A DNA stretch of 64,000 bases from Marinobacter orientalis (GTDB lineage: Bacteria; Pseudomonadota; Gammaproteobacteria; Pseudomonadales; Oleiphilaceae), in NCBI RefSeq assembly GCF_004792665.1, contig NZ_SRZX01000002.1, positions 310,001-374,000 of the forward strand, read 5' to 3'. Under the pieces are notes generated by a model that was not told where the DNA came from, searched no databases, and worked only from the letters and a program-made list of their open reading frames with translations. Positions within the stretch are counted from its first letter, which is position 1; each line of letters starts with the position of its first letter. A program made the translations under genes and the position numbers. Positions 50,608 through 58,153 of the stretch are shown in pieces.

Positions 50608-51603
50608 TCAGGCCATCCTTTGCATCATGTCCACGCAGCGCCGGGAAAACGCCCACTCGTTGTCATACCAGGCCAGCAGCTTGACAAAGCGGTCGCCAAT
50701 CAAATGGGTATCCTGACTGGTTACGATGGCGCTCTCTTCCCTGCCGATGATGTCGCTGGAGACAAGGGGCGAATCGTCAACAGCGAGAATACCCTTCATG
50801 GAACCATTCGCCCGTTCACGAAATGCGTCGTTGATGCGCTCAGCGTCGGCATCTGCTGCCAATATGCAGGTCAGATCGAGTAGCGAGCCGGTTTTGACCG
50901 GTGCTCTTACCGCGATGCCATCGAGCCTTCCGTCCAGATCCGGAATGATCTGGCCGATCATCGCCGCCGCGCCGGTGGAAGTAGGTACGAGATTTTCCGC
51001 CGCAGCGCGACCCCGCCGGGGCTTCTTGTGCGGTCCGTCGAGAAGATTCTGGGACGAGGTATAGGCATGCACCGTATTGATGAATCCTTTCTCGATTCCG
51101 AACTCGTCGTGCAGCACCTTTACCACCGGCGCCAGACAATTGGTGGTGCAGCTGCCGATGGAGATAATATGGTGTCGGTCGCGATCGAACTGGTCTCCAT
51201 TGACGCCAAGGATGAAGTCACCGTCGAGCTCGCTTTTGCCGGGCGCCGAAATGAGTACCTTGCGGGCACCCGCTTCGATGTGTTTGTGCGCGTCTTCCTT
51301 TTTGCGGAAAAGTCCGGTGGCTTCAAGAACCACCTCCGCGCCCTTCTCCCCCCAGGGCAGCTGAGCCGGATCCTTCTCCGCGCTTACGGTAACGGTGGTG
51401 TTGTCATCAATAACCAGCGTATCCCCCTCGGCCCTTACCTGATGAGCCCAGCGGCCATAGGTGCTGTCCGACTGCAGGAGATAAGCCAGGGTCTCGGGGT
51501 CCGAAACATCATTGATATGGACCACCTCCACGCCTTTTTGCTCATAGGCGATGCGAAATACTTGCCGGCCTATACGGCCAAATCCGTTGATGCCAATTTT
51601 CAT
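50608..51603 (-). CDS. gapA: glyceraldehyde-3-phosphate dehydrogenase, type I
   Basis: 331 residues. GINGFGRIGRQVFR NAD-binding motif, Asn31-Asp32 (NAD preference), catalytic Cys152 in SCTTNC and His179 in NTVHAYTSSQ, and WYDNEWAFSRR near the end. It oxidises glyceraldehyde-3-phosphate to 1,3-bisphosphoglycerate with NAD. GGAGG lies nine bases before the ATG. The 88-base gap from the upstream P-type ATPase could hold a promoter, but no clear one was seen. Followed after two bases by ppsA, so these are co-transcribed. Probably an additional copy, since the housekeeping gene is usually elsewhere. Confidence 0.96.
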   Translation of the reverse strand: MKIGINGFGRIGRQVFRIAYEQKGVEVVHINDVSDPETLAYLLQSDSTYGRWAHQVRAEGDTLVIDDNTTVTVSAEKDPAQLPWGEKGAEVVLEATGLFRKKEDAHKHIEAGARKVLISAPGKSELDGDFILGVNGDQFDRDRHHIISIGSCTTNCLAPVVKVLHDEFGIEKGFINTVHAYTSSQNLLDGPHKKPRRGRAAAENLVPTSTGAAAMIGQIIPDLDGRLDGIAVRAPVKTGSLLDLTCILAADADAERINDAFRERANGSMKGILAVDDSPLVSSDIIGREESAIVTSQDTHLIGDRFVKLLAWYDNEWAFSRRCVDMMQRMA

Positions 51604-51691
51604 GGGAATATAGCCTCCGTTGCTGTCCAGATTAGATTTTCTGACTTTGTTGAAAGCCTAGTTCAAGAATTGCCTCCTTACTGTCCACCCG

Positions 51692-54481
51692 TTACTTTTC
51701 AGAGCCGGTTGGCGGGTGGCTCTGTTGCTGCTGTTCCGGCCGCCCGGCCGATGCTGCGCCGTGAGCCGACTTTTTGCGGCGGACGAACTTTTCAATTTCC
51801 ACCAGTACGAAGATACCCAGGCCAACCGCCACGCTGCGCAACCATGCCTCCGCATCGAGGGGCCGGCTTTCCAGCAGCTGGTTCATGAAGGGTGCGTAGG
51901 TAAAGACAAGTTGCAGGCCGACGCAACCGGCAATGGCAAACAGTACCATTCTGTTGCCGGTGAGGCCCTCCCAGGAAATGGCGGAGCGGCTGAAGAAGCG
52001 ACTGTTCAGCAGGTAGAAAATCTGTCCCAGCACCAGAGCGTTGACAGCCATGGTGCGGGCATACTCCAGAGAGGTCTCGCCACGGCTCTGTTCCTGAGCG
52101 AACAGAAAGCCCACCCCCAGCAGCAGGGCGGTACCCACATAGGCAATGCGCCAGAGATCGAAGCGACCGAGAAGCCCTTCCTCGGTGGAATGGGGTCCGC
52201 GCTGCATCAGACCAACCTCGGCTTTTTCCCAGGCCAGAGAGACCCCCAGGGTGACGGCGGTGATCATGTTGACCCAGAGAATCTGCACCGGTGTCACCGG
52301 CAACATCATGCCGGAAAGGACCGCTGCCAGCAGTACCAGTGACTCCGCCGCATTGGTGGGAAGTACGAACAGAATGGTCTTGCGCAGGTTGTCATATACC
52401 TTCCTTCCCTCCTCCACGGCACGCTCGATGGAGGCGAAGTTGTCGTCTGCCAGCACCATCTCGGAGGCCTCACGGGCTGCTTCCGTGCCCTTCTGGCCCA
52501 TGGCGATACCCAGATTGGCACGCTTGAGTGCGGGGGCGTCGTTGACGCCATCACCGGTCATGGCGATGATCTCCGATTGCGCCTGCAGGGCCTTGACCAG
52601 ACGCAGCTTGTGCTCGGGGCTGGTGCGCGCGAACACGCTGGTTTCCATGACCCTGTTTTTGAGTTCCTCGTCGTCAAATTTCTCGATGTCCCGCCCGCGC
52701 AACGCCTTTCCGGCGTTGTCCAGCCCCAGCTTGCGGGCCACTGCCGTAGCGGTAGCAGCGTGATCCCCGGTAATCATCTTTACCCCGATGCCGGCATCTC
52801 GGCAGATGGCAACAGAGTCGATAGCCTCTTCACGGGGCGGATCAATCATTCCGAACAGGCCCAGCAGCACCAGGCCCCCTTCCAGATCCTCTTCATTGAT
52901 TTCAGTCTGTTCCGATACTTCTTTACGGGCAATGGCCAGCAGGCGCTGGCCGCGGCCCGCTATTTCCTCGAACCGTTCCTCCCAGGCGTCCCTGTCCAGG
53001 GACGTTTCCTCGCCATCGCGCAATTCGCTGCCGCACATTTCCAGCAGCTTCTCCGGTGCGCCCTTGACGTAAATGACATGGTTGCCCTGGTGATCGTGAT
53101 TCAGGGTCGCCATATAGCGATTCTCGGAGGCAAATGGAATACTGTCCACCCGCGGCCAGTTGCCATGCTCCTCGTCGTGATCAAGGCCGGCCTTGCAGGC
53201 GGCAACGATCAGCGCCACTTCGGTGGGATCCCCCGCTCCCTGCCACTCTTCCTCTTTGTGTTCGAGCTCGGAGTCATTGCACAGCAGGCCGGCACGCAGC
53301 ATCTCCAGCGCCGCACCGTGTTCCCCGATTCTGATAGACTCGTCATCGCGCTGAAACCCGCCCTCGGGTTCATAGCCCACTCCCTCGACACCGATGTCCT
53401 CTTTGGCAGTACGCAGGGTCTTGACGGTCATTTCGTTGCGGGTCAGTGTGCCGGTCTTATCGGCGCAGATAGTGGTCACCGAGCCGAGGGTCTCAACCGC
53501 AGGAAGGCGCCGGATGATGGCGTTGCGACGGGCCATCCGCTCGACACCAATGGCGAGGATGACCGTCATCACCGCCGGCAGACCCTGGGGAATGGCGGCA
53601 ACCGCCAGCGAGACGGCCACCAGAAACATGCTGTGCCAGTCCTTGCTCCATACCAGGATACCCACCGCAAACGTGATCAGCGCAAGCCCCAGAATCACCA
53701 CGCTCAGTACCCGGGTGAAGGCGTCAAAGCGCTGCATCAGCGGGGTCTTTATGGTTTCCACCTCTGCCAGCATGCCGCTGATCCGGCCGATCTCGCTATC
53801 GTCGCCGATGGCCACCACCACGCCGGCTCCCTGGCCGGCGGTAGCAAGGGTACCGGAGTAGGCCATGCTGGTGCGGTCGCCAAGTTCCGCATCCTCCTCG
53901 ACGGCATCCCGTTGCTTGGCCACCGCATTGGATTCCCCCGTGAGTGCCGACTCCTGGACCTCAAGATTTTTAACCCGCAGCAGGCGCAGGTCGGCGGGAA
54001 TGCGCTCTCCGGCGTTAATCTGGACTATGTCACCAGGCACGAGCTCCTGCGCCGGCACTTGCTGGCGGCGTCCATCCCGCCATACCGTGGCTTCCCGCGA
54101 AAGCATCCCCTGCACACTCTCAAGGGCGCGTTCCGCCCGCCCCTCCTGGATGAAACCGATGGCGCCATTGATCAGCACCACGGCAAAAATCACCGCGCTG
54201 TCGACCCACTCCCCCAGCAGGGCAGTTACCGCAAAGGCAATCAGCAGAAGATAGATAAAAAGATTGTTGAAGTGACTCAGCAGGCGCTGGAGGGCACTGC
54301 GTTGCTGGCGAACTTTGAGTTCATTGCTGCCGAACTCGCTGCGACGCTGTTCAACCTGGTCCCCGCCAAGCCCGCTATCTCTGTCGCTGTCAAGCACCTC
54401 GAGCGCCTTGTCGGCAGACTCGGCATGCCAGCGGTGATTGTTGACGTCCTGTCTACGGGGCGCGCCGCTCATAGAGATCAC
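51692..54481 (-). CDS. P-type cation-transporting ATPase, type II (copy 2), altered ion site
   Basis: 929 residues with the full P-type set: N-terminal cation-ATPase domain, LTGESNAV actuator loop, M4, phosphorylated Asp341 in ADKTGTLTRNEM, KGAPEKLLEM, TGDGVNDAPALKRA, and six C-terminal helices. M4 reads AAIPQGLP: Gln299 replaces the ion-binding Glu of PEGLP (codon CAG). M6 reads WVNMITAVTLG, with Ala where calcium pumps have Asp; M5 keeps Asn and Glu (TNAAESL). The M6 change is shared, as I recall, with the CtpF-like clade; the M4 change is less usual. The ion is therefore uncertain. GTG 54481 follows GAGGA. First gene of the minus arm. Confidence 0.9.
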   Translation of the reverse strand: MISMSGAPRRQDVNNHRWHAESADKALEVLDSDRDSGLGGDQVEQRRSEFGSNELKVRQQRSALQRLLSHFNNLFIYLLLIAFAVTALLGEWVDSAVIFAVVLINGAIGFIQEGRAERALESVQGMLSREATVWRDGRRQQVPAQELVPGDIVQINAGERIPADLRLLRVKNLEVQESALTGESNAVAKQRDAVEEDAELGDRTSMAYSGTLATAGQGAGVVVAIGDDSEIGRISGMLAEVETIKTPLMQRFDAFTRVLSVVILGLALITFAVGILVWSKDWHSMFLVAVSLAVAAIPQGLPAVMTVILAIGVERMARRNAIIRRLPAVETLGSVTTICADKTGTLTRNEMTVKTLRTAKEDIGVEGVGYEPEGGFQRDDESIRIGEHGAALEMLRAGLLCNDSELEHKEEEWQGAGDPTEVALIVAACKAGLDHDEEHGNWPRVDSIPFASENRYMATLNHDHQGNHVIYVKGAPEKLLEMCGSELRDGEETSLDRDAWEERFEEIAGRGQRLLAIARKEVSEQTEINEEDLEGGLVLLGLFGMIDPPREEAIDSVAICRDAGIGVKMITGDHAATATAVARKLGLDNAGKALRGRDIEKFDDEELKNRVMETSVFARTSPEHKLRLVKALQAQSEIIAMTGDGVNDAPALKRANLGIAMGQKGTEAAREASEMVLADDNFASIERAVEEGRKVYDNLRKTILFVLPTNAAESLVLLAAVLSGMMLPVTPVQILWVNMITAVTLGVSLAWEKAEVGLMQRGPHSTEEGLLGRFDLWRIAYVGTALLLGVGFLFAQEQSRGETSLEYARTMAVNALVLGQIFYLLNSRFFSRSAISWEGLTGNRMVLFAIAGCVGLQLVFTYAPFMNQLLESRPLDAEAWLRSVAVGLGIFVLVEIEKFVRRKKSAHGAASAGRPEQQQQSHPPTGSEK

Positions 54482-54807
54482 CAGTTCCTCAGTGAGTATG
54501 AAGCTCGGTCATCCGCATATCCGGGACGTTGCATCCCCCTAAGGCGAAAGGCTCCATCATGAGGACGGTGCACCCAAGGTCGACGGATTATAAGCAATTC
54601 CAGATTTCCATAATCGAGGTAAAGCTCCTGCACTGTCAATGGAGGGCCCGTGAGTCAGCAACCCAAAATGCTCTGCATCTTGATCTCGATCAGAAACCGC
54701 TTGATCAAGTGGACTTCAGATCGGCTTATCCATTTCCCTTTAATCCTGTCTTGACTAGACTTGAAAAGAGAGCTTGTGAATACAGTTACCCGCAATGGAG
54801 TTGCATG
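54482..54807. promoter_or_regulatory. divergent control region between ATPase 2 and the PRPP set
   Basis: 326 bases without a recognised gene. For the minus direction there is a perfect TATAAT -10 (54591-54586) with no good -35. For the plus direction an FNR box lies at 54680-54693, followed by a perfect palindrome CTTGATCAAG (54700-54709), a possible -10 TTTAAT (54739-54744) and TTGACT (54751-54756). An open frame through the region upstream of the phosphoribosyltransferase has no family similarity and no ribosome site. Confidence 0.5.
54680..54693 (+). promoter_or_regulatory. FNR/ANR box
   Basis: TTGATCTCGATCAG matches the FNR consensus TTGAT-N4-ATCAA at nine of ten positions, 114 bases before the phosphoribosyltransferase ATG and 199 bases before the divergent ATPase start. 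An FNR-type regulator with the matching recognition residues is encoded at 34900-35658. If TTTAAT at 54739 is the -10, the box is centred near -65, close to a class I activator position. Confidence 0.6.
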
Positions 54808-55455
54808 ATGGAACTACCCATAGAGGACCGCAAATCGGCCGGCCGCGAGCTGGCCCGTGCACTTGAAGATTATCGCAGCCGCGAACACCTTGTGGTGCTG
54901 GCATTGCCCCGGGGCGGCGTCCCTGTGGCCGCAGAAATCGCCCGGCACCTGGGTGCGGCCCTGGACCTGATGATTGTCAGGAAACTGGGGATGCCCGGCC
55001 ATGAGGAGTTCGCCATGGGTGCAATCGCCAGTGGCGGCGCCCGTGTTCTCAATCGCCAGGTACTCGACTACCGTGATATCAGTGACGAGGCGATCGAAAA
55101 GGTGGCCGAGCGGGAACGCCGGGAGCTGGAGAGACGGGAACAGACTTACCGCGGGGATCGCCCCTGGCCGGATCTGAGCGACGCCACCGTTATCCTTGTG
55201 GATGACGGCCTCGCCACGGGGGCCACCATGGGCGCAGCCCTGGAATCGCTCAAAATCCACCGGCCCCGCGAAGTTGTCGTGGCCGTTCCCGTGGCTCCGG
55301 CCGACACCATCAGAAACCTCCGCAGCAGCGCCGATAACGTCGTTTGCCTGGAAACCCCCGACAATTTCCGTGCCATCGGACAGTGGTACCGCGATTTCCA
55401 CCAGGTTTCGGATGACGAGGTGCGACAGCTGCTTGGCCATTTCTGGAAAGAGTGA
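54808..55455 (+). CDS. phosphoribosyltransferase-domain protein
   Basis: 215 residues of the PRTase type I fold. LALPRGGVPVAAEIARHLGA is the start of the fold, MIVRKLGMPGHEEFAMGAIA follows, and the PRPP-binding loop is VILVDDGLATGATMGAAL. Proteins of this group occur in many bacteria beside or fused to a dienelactone-hydrolase-like domain, as here; the acceptor base is unknown. ATG codons at 54805 and 54808 are both possible; the second is seven bases from GGAG. The longer upstream open frame has no family similarity. Nine bases separate it from the hydrolase gene. Confidence 0.85.
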   Translation: MELPIEDRKSAGRELARALEDYRSREHLVVLALPRGGVPVAAEIARHLGAALDLMIVRKLGMPGHEEFAMGAIASGGARVLNRQVLDYRDISDEAIEKVAERERRELERREQTYRGDRPWPDLSDATVILVDDGLATGATMGAALESLKIHRPREVVVAVPVAPADTIRNLRSSADNVVCLETPDNFRAIGQWYRDFHQVSDDEVRQLLGHFWKE

Positions 55456-55464
55456 GGCAAGACT

Positions 55465-56127
55465 ATGGTTTCCAACTCCCGTTCTGTTGTCCTGGAACTT
55501 TCGGACGCATCCCTCAAAGGGATCCTCAATCTTCCTGACGGCGCCTCCGGCATTGTCGCCTTCGCCCATGGCAGCGGCAGCAGTCGCCTCAGCCCCCGCA
55601 ACCAGGCGGTGGCCGAATTCCTGAACGGCGCCGGCCTGGGGACTTTGCTGTTCGATCTTCTCACCGCCAGTGAGGACGAAGTGGATGCCCGAACCCGGGA
55701 GCACCGCTTTGACATTCCACTGATCAGCCGGCGTATGAGCGAAGCCGTGGGCTGGCTCACCGAGCAGCCGGCGACCGCGGCGATGCCAGTGGGCCTGTTC
55801 GGCGCCAGCACCGGCGCGGCTGCGGCGCTGGTCGCGGCTGCCGAAAACCCGGATCACGTCAGAGCGGTTGTATCCCGGGGCGGACGCCCCGACCTCGCCG
55901 GCAACGCCCTCCCCCGTGTTCGGGCAGCGACCCTTTTGATCGTCGGTGGTCTGGACTCCACCGTCATAGATATCAACCGGGAGGCGGCTGCAAAGCTGAA
56001 CTGTGATCACGAGGTAAAAATCGTCCCGGGCGCAAGCCATCTGTTCGAGGAACCCGGTAAGCTCGATATCGTCCAGAAAGCGGCTGCAGACTGGTTTACG
56101 GATCACCTGGCTGGAGCCCAACCATGA
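55465..56127 (+). CDS. dienelactone-hydrolase-like alpha/beta hydrolase
   Basis: 220 residues. AHGSGSSRLSPRNQAVAEFL (oxyanion region), nucleophile Ser in LFGASTGAAAAL, Asp in VGGLDSTVID and His in VPGASHLFEEPG form a complete catalytic triad. No signal peptide. In other bacteria this domain accompanies, or is fused to, the phosphoribosyltransferase domain encoded just upstream, so they probably share a pathway, but the substrate is unknown. GTGAGGC lies before ATG 55465. Its stop overlaps the PRPP synthetase start by four bases (ATGA). Confidence 0.85.
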   Translation: MVSNSRSVVLELSDASLKGILNLPDGASGIVAFAHGSGSSRLSPRNQAVAEFLNGAGLGTLLFDLLTASEDEVDARTREHRFDIPLISRRMSEAVGWLTEQPATAAMPVGLFGASTGAAAALVAAAENPDHVRAVVSRGGRPDLAGNALPRVRAATLLIVGGLDSTVIDINREAAAKLNCDHEVKIVPGASHLFEEPGKLDIVQKAAADWFTDHLAGAQP

Positions 56128-57107
56128 AACTCGACGACCGGATAGCACTGTTTTGCCTGGACAGCGGCAACGATTTCGCTTCGCAAGTGGCGGCCCATCT
56201 GGGGATACCCCTGGGCGAACACGAGGAACGGGATTTCGAAGACGGGGAGCACAAGATCCGCCCGCTGGAGACAGTTCGTAACCGCGATGTCTTCGTGGTT
56301 CAGTCGCTATATGGCAGCGATGGCCTGAGCATCAACGACAAGCTGGCACGTCTGCTGTTTTTACTGGCCAGCCTTCGCGATAATGGCGCAGCCCGGATCA
56401 CCGCCGTGGTGCCCTACCTGTGCTACTCCCGCAAGGACCGCAGAACCAAGTCCCGCGATCCTGTCACTACGCGCTACATCGCTCAACTCTTCGAGGCTAT
56501 GACGGTTGATACAATGGTGACAGTGGACGTTCACAACCGCGCCGCTTTCGAGAATGCCTTTCGCTGTCCCACAGTGCATCTGAGTGCCAGGGAAGCGTTC
56601 ATCGACTTCCTCCTGCCCCAACTCCGGGACAGGGAAGTCACCGTAGCCTCCCCGGACGTGGGCGGTATCAAGCGTGCGGAACTCTTTCGTGAGTCACTGG
56701 AGAGGCGGCTGGAGCGACCCGTGGACAGCGCATTCATGGAGAAACACCGCAGTAGCGGCGAAGTGAGCGGTTCTGCTGTGGTTGGCAACGTCCGCGACCG
56801 CACTGTACTGATTCTGGATGACCTGATCGCGGGAGGAGGCACAATGCAACGGGCCGCAGAGGCATTCAGGAAACAGGGCGCGGAGGACGCGATTGCCATC
56901 GCCACGCACGGCGTTTTCTCCCAGGATGCGGCAGACAAACTGACGTCGCCGGCTCTTTCCAGGGTGATTCTCGGCAATACTGTGCCTCCGGCCCTGCCGT
57001 CGAAGTTGCTTGATACCAAGGTCTCGCTGGTGGATATCACTGCGGGTATCGCCGATACGATCACTGCGTTGCACGAGGGAAGAGACGTGACAGATCTGGA
57101 GTCCTGA
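56124..57107 (+). CDS. prs: ribose-phosphate pyrophosphokinase (PRPP synthetase) family protein
   Basis: 327 residues. Matches the Prs fold: DSGNDFASQVAAHLGIPLGE start, VVQSLYGSDGLSINDKLARL, PYLCYSRKDRRTKSRDPVTT (the regulatory flexible-loop region), DVHNRAAFENAF, ASPDVGGIKRAE and the PRPP loop VLILDDLIAGGGTM. It makes PRPP from ribose-5-phosphate and ATP. It is more divergent than a housekeeping Prs (for instance DDLIAGGGT for DDMIDTGGT), so it is likely a second, conditional copy. Coupled by ATGA to the hydrolase gene; converges on the kinase gene. Confidence 0.85.
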   Translation: MKLDDRIALFCLDSGNDFASQVAAHLGIPLGEHEERDFEDGEHKIRPLETVRNRDVFVVQSLYGSDGLSINDKLARLLFLLASLRDNGAARITAVVPYLCYSRKDRRTKSRDPVTTRYIAQLFEAMTVDTMVTVDVHNRAAFENAFRCPTVHLSAREAFIDFLLPQLRDREVTVASPDVGGIKRAELFRESLERRLERPVDSAFMEKHRSSGEVSGSAVVGNVRDRTVLILDDLIAGGGTMQRAAEAFRKQGAEDAIAIATHGVFSQDAADKLTSPALSRVILGNTVPPALPSKLLDTKVSLVDITAGIADTITALHEGRDVTDLES

Positions 57108-57133
57108 ACCCGGATTTCATTGCAGGGAACGCT

Positions 57134-58153
57134 TCAGCTACCCGAACCTTCGCCATACTCGGAGGCTATGGCCAGGTAATCCAATGCTTTTTGCCGCCAC
57201 GGACCGCGCCTTTCCTGGTAGTCGTCGTCCAGGTGCCAGATGGCCAGCTTGGCCCGCTCTGAAGCCCGGTAAGCTTTATAGAACGCAACCAGGCAGGCTT
57301 CCGGTTCATCTCCGGTGATCTGTCCATAAACCTCGAACAGGATCCTGCCCACCTTCTGGTCCCCAAGCTTTTGGCACTCCATCGCCAGAAAGGACAATTC
57401 ATCCGCCGGATCCCGGATCCGCAGGTCGCGGCTGAACTCAAGACAGTCGATCACTACAGGTGGCTCCGTCAGGCAGACGTGCTCCGGACGCAAATCACCA
57501 TGGGCCTCGACGAGGCAGCCCGCGGTCGCGCGATCAGCAAAGTGTACCGAATTCCTTTCAAGCAAAGCCATTTGCTGATCGCAGACCGATTTGACCCGAT
57601 CCTCGGGAAGAGAATAATCAGTCAACTGGCGGTAGTTTTCACTGATGCCGCGCCGCAATCGCTCCAGGTACTGCTCCCCGGAAAGCTGAATGCTTGCAGC
57701 ACTGCCATAGAAACGGGCAAGCAACTCAGCGGCGGTCCTGACCCGCCGGTACTCCACTGTTGCGGATTTAATCTGCGTTTCCAGCATCGAGGCCACTGGC
57801 AGGCGGCGCATGACCACCAGCCAGTCGACGGGAATCCCCTGCCGGCCTAACGCCAGCCCGCCGCCTGCTACAACGCTCAACTGTTCCACACCGATATAGG
57901 TATCACCACCCAGCCGGATGTTGAGACGAGCCTCTTCGACACAGTTTTTATAGCGGTTATCAACACTCGTGAAATCGAACAGCTGGCGAGCCACCGGTTT
58001 TTTGAGTTTGTAAACCCGCGGACCAACCAGGAAGACCCAGGACATGTGGGTTTCCAGCACTTCCACGCTATCAGCCTCGACCGGATAGGAAGCAGCGTCT
58101 GACAGGAACGCGACTTTTTCCTCGATTTCAGGTAGACGCGACGTCTCAGGCAC
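57134..58153 (-). CDS. aminoglycoside-phosphotransferase-like small-molecule kinase
   Basis: 339 residues. HGDLRPEHVCL (catalytic loop) and IDCLEFSRDLRIRDPADELSFL (metal-binding Asp region) mark the APH kinase fold; the N-terminal THMSWVFLVGPRVYKLKKPV carries the ATP-binding Lys. This is the kinase half of the COG2187-type proteins, which usually also have a C-terminal P-loop domain; that part is absent. The GTG at 58153 overlaps the pncB stop by eight bases; the open frame upstream, inside pncB, does not resemble the family. Substrate unknown; antibiotic resistance is not implied. Confidence 0.75.
   Translation of the reverse strand: MPETSRLPEIEEKVAFLSDAASYPVEADSVEVLETHMSWVFLVGPRVYKLKKPVARQLFDFTSVDNRYKNCVEEARLNIRLGGDTYIGVEQLSVVAGGGLALGRQGIPVDWLVVMRRLPVASMLETQIKSATVEYRRVRTAAELLARFYGSAASIQLSGEQYLERLRRGISENYRQLTDYSLPEDRVKSVCDQQMALLERNSVHFADRATAGCLVEAHGDLRPEHVCLTEPPVVIDCLEFSRDLRIRDPADELSFLAMECQKLGDQKVGRILFEVYGQITGDEPEACLVAFYKAYRASERAKLAIWHLDDDYQERRGPWRQKALDYLAIASEYGEGSGS

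Noticed and set aside
52577..54562. 661-codon open frame antisense to the second P-type ATPase
   Set aside because: Low-complexity composition typical of an antisense frame; the opposite strand encodes an intact P-type ATPase.
54529..54804. Upstream extension of the phosphoribosyltransferase reading frame
   Set aside because: Extra 92 residues have no family similarity, and the frame crosses the FNR box and likely promoter; ATG at 54808 has a better ribosome site.
57134..58153. Calling the APH-fold kinase an aminoglycoside resistance gene
   Set aside because: The sequence follows the COG2187 kinase half and overlaps pncB; nothing points to antibiotics as substrates.
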